A stretch of DNA of 11,933 nt, from positions 1 through 11,933 of the forward strand of contig CAYYGL010000149.1 in the NCBI GenBank assembly GCA_964471235.1, given 5' to 3'. The translations under genes and the position numbers were made by a program. Under the pieces are notes generated by a model that worked only from the letters and a program-made list of their open reading frames with translations, ran no database searches and was not told where the DNA came from. This DNA comes from CAYYGL01 sp964471235 (lineage in GTDB: Bacteria > Calditrichota > Calditrichia > RBG-13-44-9 > J075). Positions 6,649 through 11,933 of the stretch are shown in pieces; position 1 is the first letter of the stretch, and every line of letters begins with the position of its first letter.

Positions 6649-7329
6649 CTACTTAGCAAGCACCATCCGGATACTCCGTAATTCTTTGCTGCCTTTCAGA
6701 ACTGCAATATAAATTCCGGAAGGACTTTTATGACCATTGTTATTCCGCCCATCCCAAATAAAGGCATAACTACCCGATTGGTAAAAACCATTTGCCAGGG
6801 TACGCACAACCTGCCCCTGAATATTATAAATGGTTAAGGTAATATTATCCGCGGAAGGAAGGGTAAATTGAATCCGGGTAGAAGGATTAAAGGGGTTGGG
6901 ATGATTGGGATATAATTCAAACCGGGTAATATGGGAAATCGGAGAGACCGGGTTGATTCCCGTAAGGGTGATGGTTACCATGGTAGAATCCCAGCGGCGA
7001 TGGGGATCTTTAAATCCGGCATTTACCCGATATTCTCCTTCCTGAGGAGCGTTTAATGTGAAAGGATTGCTGCTGGTTTTATCGATAACATCCACTACCG
7101 TTCCGCTGCCATCTACCAATTCTCCGGCAACTTTCTTTCCGGGGGTCACGCCATTCACGGTAACCTCAACCGATAAACCGTTTGTCGTTGCACTAACAAC
7201 GCCATCTTGTAAAGTATGACATCCGGATCCGCTACAGCCGGGTGTGGATCCGTTGAAGGATGGTTTGTAAACCGAAGCAGTAAAAAAAATCACTCCGGCA
7301 ACAAATAAAAACCATAACGAAAGTTTCAT
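6649..7329 (-). CDS. Secreted CX4CH-motif protein with FlgD-like C-terminal sorting domain
   Basis: A 226-aa exported protein. Residues 1-20 form a signal peptide (KLSLWFLFVAGVIFFTASV). Just after it comes C32-SGSG-C37-H38, a CX4CH pattern that can attach c-type heme and resembles GCxGSGCH motifs at the start of Reeler-like or 'choice-of-anchor V' proteins. Residues about 45-125 are beta-rich (a DGVVSATTN start and an EGEYRVNAGFKDP loop), consistent with an immunoglobulin-like domain. Residues about 136-226 are a FlgD-like sorting domain: FELYPNHPNPFNPSTRI, VTLTIYN-like strands, WDGRNNNGH, then SGIYIAV and a final RMVLAK. Such tails are sorting signals for type IX-like secretion in Bacteroidota relatives; use of that route here is inferred. 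AGGAG lies 9 bases before the ATG. A sigma-54-like element ends about 60 bp upstream. Whether heme is bound, or the cysteines form a disulfide, cannot be told. Confidence 0.88.
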   Translation of the reverse strand: MKLSLWFLFVAGVIFFTASVYKPSFNGSTPGCSGSGCHTLQDGVVSATTNGLSVEVTVNGVTPGKKVAGELVDGSGTVVDVIDKTSSNPFTLNAPQEGEYRVNAGFKDPHRRWDSTMVTITLTGINPVSPISHITRFELYPNHPNPFNPSTRIQFTLPSADNITLTIYNIQGQVVRTLANGFYQSGSYAFIWDGRNNNGHKSPSGIYIAVLKGSKELRSIRMVLAK

Positions 7330-7391
7330 GATAAACGTCTCCTGTGTTTGAGATTCCGCGATAATTGATTCATTCGGTGCAACTATTTCTT

Positions 7392-7407
7392 TGCAAAAAA
7401 TATTCCC
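7392..7407 (-). promoter_or_regulatory. Candidate sigma-54 (-24/-12) promoter for the CX4CH gene
   Basis: The minus strand reads GGGAATATTTTTTGCA. GG and GC are exactly 10 bp apart and the -12 half TTGCA is perfect, while the -24 half has GG but lacks CAC. The predicted start near 7382 would give a leader of about 50 nt with AGGAG before the ATG, a normal arrangement. The T-rich spacer makes chance matches easier. Confidence 0.3.
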
Positions 7408-7441
7408 AAAAGCTATTCTATATCGAAATTAATGGAATAAC

Positions 7442-7490
7442 ATACGGTTAGCCACTTTTTATCAGACGCTCCTCTTTCGGCAAACCGTAT
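7442..7490. repeat. 12-bp interrupted inverted repeat with 25-nt loop
   Basis: The left arm ATACGGTTAGCC (7442-7453) pairs with the right arm GGCAAACCGTAT (7479-7490). Eleven of 12 positions pair; the single mismatch is A opposite A (7450/7482). The unpaired 25-nt centre is purine-rich on the minus strand (GAAAGAGGAGCGTC...). It lies about 60-110 bp upstream of the predicted start of the CX4CH gene, so it could be an activator site. Since it is also downstream of folC, it could be an RNA hairpin in read-through transcripts. No U-run follows it on either strand, so it is not a standard terminator. Confidence 0.5.
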
Positions 7491-7525
7491 AACTTATACA
7501 CAGGCGACAGATCTCATTCGAAAAG

Positions 7526-7540
7526 AAATCGTAACGATTT
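7526..7540. promoter_or_regulatory. 15-bp palindrome AAATCGT-A-ACGATTT
   Basis: A perfect 7-bp dyad around one central base, shaped like an operator for a dimeric regulator. On the minus strand it is followed by CTTTTC, so a weak terminator about 140 nt after folC is the other reading. The AT-rich stem and short U-run make that terminator poor. Confidence 0.35.
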
Positions 7541-7677
7541 AGCTATTCCCCACCTCAAAAGAACTCCTTACGAGCGAAATCCCCTAAACACACCCAAAAT
7601 GCTTTCACCGGATCCTTACATATTCTTCCCCATCGTTCAGGGATTGAATCGGATGGAATCTTATCCCAACACAGGAA

Positions 7678-8988
7678 TTACATTTTCCGTTTATAAAATT
7701 CCCCGGCAAGATAGTGAGAGCCGATGATCAGCCATACGGTGCCCTTGTGCCCTGATTGATGCATCAACTGTTCGGCTTCATCAAATGACTTCAGGATGGC
7801 TGAAGGAGCACCATGCTGACGAAGCGCATCGGCATACACTTTCCCGGGCAGCGGTTTTCCCAATGGCAAATCCACCACCCAGCATTGTCCACAGCCATCG
7901 CCAAGCAGGCGGGCAATTTCCCGATAATCCTTATCCTCCTGAAGAAACGTGATTACATTTATTTGTTCCGGAGAATAAAACCGATGCAGAAAGGCAAGCG
8001 TTCTAACGACGCCGCCCGGGTTGTGAGAGACATCCACAAAGATTGCCGGATCAGTGGAGACCCGGTGCAGGCGACCGCGCCACTCTACCGCTGCCAGCCC
8101 TTCCCGAACTGCCGGGGCATCGACCGGCAGGGGAGCCGACAGGTGCGCCAGGGCAGACAGCGCCAGACGGGCATTCTCCAACTGATATTCCCCGGCTAAA
8201 TTGAGGTAGAGATCATCGAATTCCCACCTTGCATTCCGATAGATGAACCGGCTGCCGTCCAACTCGAGTTGTTGTAACCGGTACGTACTCTCTTGCGCCA
8301 CATCTATAAAAGGGGATTTTTTTGCCTTGCATTGTTCCCGCAGCACCGCCAGCACTTCCGGAGTGCGGTTGTTGGTGAGACAGGGCACCCCCGGTTTGAT
8401 GATGCCCGCTTTTTCGAAGGCAATCTCTCGTAAACTCCCACCCAGGTAATGCTGATGATCAAAGTCTATGGGAGTGATCAACGTGCTCAGGGGATGCACC
8501 ACGTTGGTGGAATCCAATCTCCCGCCCATGCCGGTTTCGATCACCGCGATATCCACTTTCCGCCGGGCAAAATGCGCAAACGCCATGGCGGTCGTAACTT
8601 CAAAAAAAGAGGGCTGAATTCTCTCCACCAGCGGACGAACCCGCCGGGTAAACTCCACCACTTCCGTTACGGAAATCATTTGCCGGTTCACCCGAATTCG
8701 CTCCCGGAAATCCACCAGGTGGGGTGAGGTATACAAAGCAGTTTTATACCCGGCGCACAACAAAATCGATTCGATGATCGCGGCGGTTGACCCCTTGCCA
8801 TTGGTACCAGCGATATGAATTGCCGGGAAATGCGCCTGGGGATTACCGACAAAATCCAGCAGCGCCCGGATGTTATCCAGCCCCAGTTTGATGCCCACCC
8901 GGTGCAGTTGGAACAAATACGTTAGCGTTTCCCGGTAGGATTTTTCTTTCTCCGCTGCTGCCCGTTTTGTTGTCTCTTCCGGCATCAT
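7678..8988 (-). CDS. folC: Bifunctional folylpolyglutamate synthase / dihydrofolate synthase
   Basis: A 436-aa Mur-ligase-family enzyme, normal in length. FolC adds glutamate to dihydropteroate, forming dihydrofolate, and extends the glutamate tail of folates, using ATP in the cytoplasm. The ATP loop is GTNGKGS (residues 61-67), preceded by the LGLDNIRALLDFVGNPQ motif. Other family marks are YTSPHLVDFRERIRVN, FFEVTTAMAFAHFA, VIETGMGGRLDSTN, an ITPIDFDH stretch with the metal-site DH, IAFEKAGIIKPGVP, EWRGRLH and the C-domain VDVSHNPGG. The ATG overlaps the stop of the upstream 910-aa gene as ATGA (8985-8988), so translation is probably coupled; a second ATG directly follows and could also serve. 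Bifunctionality is assumed from bacterial practice; it cannot be split into one or the other activity by eye. A housekeeping enzyme following a large surface-protein gene is unusual. Confidence 0.95.
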   Translation of the reverse strand: MMPEETTKRAAAEKEKSYRETLTYLFQLHRVGIKLGLDNIRALLDFVGNPQAHFPAIHIAGTNGKGSTAAIIESILLCAGYKTALYTSPHLVDFRERIRVNRQMISVTEVVEFTRRVRPLVERIQPSFFEVTTAMAFAHFARRKVDIAVIETGMGGRLDSTNVVHPLSTLITPIDFDHQHYLGGSLREIAFEKAGIIKPGVPCLTNNRTPEVLAVLREQCKAKKSPFIDVAQESTYRLQQLELDGSRFIYRNARWEFDDLYLNLAGEYQLENARLALSALAHLSAPLPVDAPAVREGLAAVEWRGRLHRVSTDPAIFVDVSHNPGGVVRTLAFLHRFYSPEQINVITFLQEDKDYREIARLLGDGCGQCWVVDLPLGKPLPGKVYADALRQHGAPSAILKSFDEAEQLMHQSGHKGTVWLIIGSHYLAGEFYKRKM

Positions 8989-11717
8989 TTTACCAGCACC
9001 ATCCGTTTTTCTTCGTGTTGATTATCCACCGTTAAGCGATAGACATAGACCCCGCTGGCAACCCGGTGCCCGGAGTGGTCGGTGCCATCCCAGGTTAGGG
9101 TGTAGGTATCCGCCGTAAGTGTCTGGTTCACCAGGGTGCGCACCTGCTGCCCGCGGGAATTGAAAATTTGCAGGATAACCTGGCTCTCGGTGTTCAGGGT
9201 AAACGGAATCCGGGTGATGTTGTTAAACGGGTTGGGATAGTTTTGCTGTAACACAAATGACTCGGCAATCGGGGGTCCCCCATCGCCCGGCCGGGTGGGG
9301 AAGTGGCGGCTATAGACTCCATTGCCGTGGGTCGCCACCGCCACCAGCCCGTCTACCGGGCGAACTGCCACCATATCCACCACCACATTGCCAATCAGGT
9401 CGGGACTTTCCTGCTTCCAGATGGTCAGGGCACCGTTTAAAGCGGTAGTGGAATACAACCCGGTGCTGCTCCCCACAAAGTAGTACTGCCTGCCCTGCAC
9501 GGGCATTATTGCTGCCCAGCGGGTGGAAGGTCCGTCTCCGGAACCATCCGGGTTTTGTTCCAGGTTCCCGCTGATATTGCTCCAACTACTGCCCCCATCA
9601 CCGCTGCGAAACAGGCTTACTACATTGTAGTTGGAAAAGACCACTACCAATTCATCGCCGTTCTCCGGGTTTACGGCAATGCAGTTCAGATACGCATCGG
9701 CAGGGAAATTAGGACCGGTAATTTCGATGGGGATCGGATTAGCGGTATGGCTATTATCTAACCGATAAATCCGACCCCTGGTAGTTCCGTAGTATAACCG
9801 ATTCGCAGGTGTTTTGGTAATGCCCAGGGCGCTGATTTTGCCATCAAAAATTTGGGTGGTGGTTATTTGCTTCCAGTTGACCGTGGCCGGATCTTCGGAG
9901 AACAGGGGAATCTGGCTGACATCGGAATTCCGCCAGATGCGATCGCCCCCGGCAAGATATATCCGGTTGTTATTGTTGGGGTCTAAGACAAAGGGATTCA
10001 CGAATAAATAACCGCTGCCGCCAGCCGGATCAATCCGGGTCCACTGGCTCATATCCCGGCTGAATCGAAACGCGGGACCACTCTGAATTGATAAATAAAA
10101 AAAATCGGCGCCGTTTGAAATGGCAGAGAAACTACCGTCACCGGTTAAGAATTCCTGCCAGGGAACACTGCCGGTCTCATCGTTCACGCCCCAGGTGCCG
10201 TTATCCTGCATGCCACCGACCACCCACTGGCTCCCTTCAGTCGCTTTATCTATCGCCAGGGTATAGAATTGGCTGGTCAGGTAGCCATTGTTCAGGGTAT
10301 CCCAAACCACGGTGGCGGCAGTATTGTCGAGGGTTTTGCTAATACCACCATCATGACCAGCAAACATGACCCGTGGGTTTGAGGGCAAAAATACCAGGGC
10401 GTGCTGGTCGGGATGCTGCCCGGGGTAGCGGGAAACATCATTCACAGGCGCATAGCCGCCAATCCAGGCAAGATGATTCCGGGTGGCAAAGCCGTCTGTA
10501 GAGCGGTATAAATTGGTGCCGCCAATGAAGATAACATTTGGGGCATCCGGTTTAAGTTTGATGAGCATATCATAGGAGTGCTGAGACTCATAATTTCCCA
10601 CCGGTGGTCCGTAAGCCGGCAGGTTCCCGGATAAATTCTGCCAGGAGCCGGATTGGTAATGCCAGAGACTGTGGTCGTTTAATCCACTGCCGGGGGTTTC
10701 TGCCAGAAAATAAACATCGTTTTCATCCACAGGGGAAATACCAATGACAATCCGCCCGTAGGTAGAGGGAAAACCCGGCGGGGTAATTCGACTCCAGAAG
10801 ATGCCGTCGGATGATCGCCAGATACCCCGGTCATTGCCTTCACTGCTCAGGGTGGCATAAACAATTCCGTTGGCGGATACAGCTACATCGGTACGGGTGG
10901 AAAAAGGGGAAGAAAACCCACCCAGACGGATTTCCCAGGAATTGCCGCCATCTACACTGCGTTGAATTGAATTATAAGTGGCAGCATAAATCTCGTCCTG
11001 GGATAGATTGGATAGATCGAGCGCCAGATTCCAGACGATATCGAAAAGGGCATCGAATTGAGGGGTGCCGGATACAGTGGCGGGCAGGGGGGTCCAGGAA
11101 TTACCGCCGTCATCGGATTTGAAAATGCCATCGCCCACGAAAAAACCGTCGGAACCGGCGCTGGCGCTATTGCCCACCAATTCCCCGGTGCTGTAATACC
11201 AGGTGTTGGTTTTCCCGGGGCGAGTATCCTGCACAATTGCCGTGACGCTGTGCAACTGGGAGGGATCGGTCGTTTTGATCCAGGTAGCGCCGCCGTCATC
11301 AGAACGCCACATACCGCCGGAAACGCCCCCGGCAAGGATGACATTCTCATCGGTGACATCAATTGCCAGGGCACGGGTGCGCCCGCCCACATTCACCGGA
11401 CCCCGGCTGATCCAGTCGGTTTCCCCGGAAGATCTCCGTTTATAAAGCGAACTGCTTGACGGCGCAACCGGCAGGGTGGCTGCATACGCCAGCTCCCGGG
11501 CACGAATACCGGGAGGAATTTTTCCGCTGTTCGGGTCCCGCAATCGCTGCCATTCCCACTGCCAGCGCGCCTGCGGGTTTTCTTCCCCGCCAATTACTGC
11601 GGGAAACGATCCGGGCTCTGGTGGATGGGAGTGAACCCCACGGTGGGCTTGCCAGACATACAACATCACCGTACCAACCAGTAAAAGCATGATGAACCCG
11701 ACGGTCTTTTTCTTCAT
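8985..11717 (-). CDS. Large secreted Asp-box (BNR/VPS10-like) propeller protein with C-terminal sorting domain
   Basis: A 910-aa exported protein. A basic start and a hydrophobic segment (4-22) act as signal peptide or anchor; there is no lipobox cysteine. After a low-complexity stretch, residues about 100-805 form beta-propeller repeats with Asp-boxes: SDDGGATW (139-146), SDDGGNSW (201-208), SVDGGNSW (254-261), SGDGGSSW (705-712), and degenerate copies near 301-308 and 405-411. This is the sortilin/VPS10, xyloglucanase or photosystem-assembly type of fold; no catalytic residues were identified, so no enzyme activity is claimed. Residues about 818-910 are a FlgD-like tail: FVLQQNYPNPFNNITRI, VILQIFNSRGQQVRTL, TWDGTDHSGHRVASGVYVYRL and a final KRMVLVK, matching the tail of the CX4CH protein. 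Surface attachment or secretion is therefore likely. The only cysteine is C679. The Shine-Dalgarno is weak (AAGG about 10 bases before the ATG). The stop overlaps the folC start. Confidence 0.9.
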   Translation of the reverse strand: MKKKTVGFIMLLLVGTVMLYVWQAHRGVHSHPPEPGSFPAVIGGEENPQARWQWEWQRLRDPNSGKIPPGIRARELAYAATLPVAPSSSSLYKRRSSGETDWISRGPVNVGGRTRALAIDVTDENVILAGGVSGGMWRSDDGGATWIKTTDPSQLHSVTAIVQDTRPGKTNTWYYSTGELVGNSASAGSDGFFVGDGIFKSDDGGNSWTPLPATVSGTPQFDALFDIVWNLALDLSNLSQDEIYAATYNSIQRSVDGGNSWEIRLGGFSSPFSTRTDVAVSANGIVYATLSSEGNDRGIWRSSDGIFWSRITPPGFPSTYGRIVIGISPVDENDVYFLAETPGSGLNDHSLWHYQSGSWQNLSGNLPAYGPPVGNYESQHSYDMLIKLKPDAPNVIFIGGTNLYRSTDGFATRNHLAWIGGYAPVNDVSRYPGQHPDQHALVFLPSNPRVMFAGHDGGISKTLDNTAATVVWDTLNNGYLTSQFYTLAIDKATEGSQWVVGGMQDNGTWGVNDETGSVPWQEFLTGDGSFSAISNGADFFYLSIQSGPAFRFSRDMSQWTRIDPAGGSGYLFVNPFVLDPNNNNRIYLAGGDRIWRNSDVSQIPLFSEDPATVNWKQITTTQIFDGKISALGITKTPANRLYYGTTRGRIYRLDNSHTANPIPIEITGPNFPADAYLNCIAVNPENGDELVVVFSNYNVVSLFRSGDGGSSWSNISGNLEQNPDGSGDGPSTRWAAIMPVQGRQYYFVGSSTGLYSTTALNGALTIWKQESPDLIGNVVVDMVAVRPVDGLVAVATHGNGVYSRHFPTRPGDGGPPIAESFVLQQNYPNPFNNITRIPFTLNTESQVILQIFNSRGQQVRTLVNQTLTADTYTLTWDGTDHSGHRVASGVYVYRLTVDNQHEEKRMVLVK

Positions 11718-11822
11718 AGGTCAATGCCCTTATCTTTTTTTACAAAACGTAAACTATTATGCGATATGCCCGTTTCCGTCATTCCGGCTTTTCCGCGTAT
11801 TGTCGTAATTATCTGAAACGAG

Positions 11823-11900
11823 CCTCACCCATCCCCACCCCAACCATCCTTCCGAAGGAGCAAGGTGCCCCGTTTTTTGGGCGGGAGGGGTTGGGTGAGG
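11823..11900. repeat. REP-like GC-rich inverted repeat with inner hairpin
   Basis: The arms CCTCACCCATCCCC (11823-11836) and GGGGTTGGGTGAGG (11887-11900) pair with a single mismatch. Inside is a tight hairpin, TCCTTC-C-GAAGGA (11847-11859). The CCTCACCC...GGGTGAGG form resembles intergenic repeats found in many copies in other genomes, so a REP- or MITE-like element is likely. It lies about 105 bp upstream of the 910-aa gene. Only one copy is in the window, so repetitiveness is not shown here. Confidence 0.5.
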
Positions 11901-11933
11901 TGAAAAAACAACCACTGAACCATGAATAAGAAC

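Larger units (their letters stand above)
7330..7677. other. 348-bp intergenic region upstream of the CX4CH gene and downstream of folC
   Basis: No gene was recognised. From left to right it holds the Shine-Dalgarno and short leader of the minus-strand CX4CH gene, a sigma-54-like element (7392-7407), a long interrupted inverted repeat (7442-7490) and a 15-bp palindrome (7526-7540). The remainder, up to the folC stop, shows nothing distinct. Confidence 0.7.

Noticed and set aside
7442..7490. c-di-GMP riboswitch or intrinsic terminator
   Set aside because: The GAAAGAGG loop on the minus strand recalls part of a c-di-GMP-I aptamer, but the conserved core and receptor are missing. No U-run follows the stem.
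9257..11692. Many open frames opposite and within the propeller gene
   Set aside because: They are shadows of the Asp-box coding frame; none has a plausible start site or family match.
11922..11933. ATGAATAAGAAC at the right edge as the start of a new gene
   Set aside because: Only four codons are visible and no Shine-Dalgarno precedes them.

Overview
The window looks like chromosome from a Gram-negative bacterium of the FCB/Calditrichota-type neighbourhood (Calditrichota, KSB1, Ignavibacteria and relatives). The main evidence is two secreted proteins ending in a 'YPNPFN'-type FlgD-like C-terminal domain. A sigma-54 activator next to a PEGA-domain Ser/Thr kinase and a TPR/DUF5683 envelope protein fit the same picture. 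The assignment is by family content only; no rRNA or marker phylogeny is possible here. No tRNA, rRNA, CRISPR array, transposase or phage gene was seen.

Left part (1-3830, + strand): the 3' part of a GAF/AAA+/Fis sigma-54 enhancer-binding protein, running off the left edge. It overlaps by 11 bp a membrane Ser/Thr kinase with two extracytoplasmic PEGA domains. After about 200 bp follows a secreted or membrane TPR/DUF5683 protein. The first two genes are probably translated together and look like a signalling cassette.

Middle part (3878-7329): a YihY/BrkB membrane protein and a Crp/Fnr-family regulator lie on the minus strand. A 515-bp intergenic region separates the regulator from a divergent thioredoxin-fold gene. 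That region has four clustered GC-rich palindromes, nested inverted repeats and one sigma-54-like -24/-12 element facing each flanking gene. The thioredoxin gene converges on a small secreted protein carrying a CX4CH (possible c-type heme) motif and a C-terminal sorting-like domain. This last gene also has a sigma-54-like element about 60 bp upstream and a long interrupted inverted repeat further up.

Right part (7678-11717, minus strand): a 910-aa secreted Asp-box (BNR) propeller protein with the same kind of C-terminal domain is coupled by an ATGA overlap to folC, a housekeeping folate enzyme. A REP-like GC-rich inverted repeat lies upstream of this pair.

The strongest lead for something undescribed is the divergent Crp/thioredoxin intergenic region, followed by the coupled activator/kinase pair and the CX4CH secreted protein. 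The promoter and operator calls are by eye and hypothetical.
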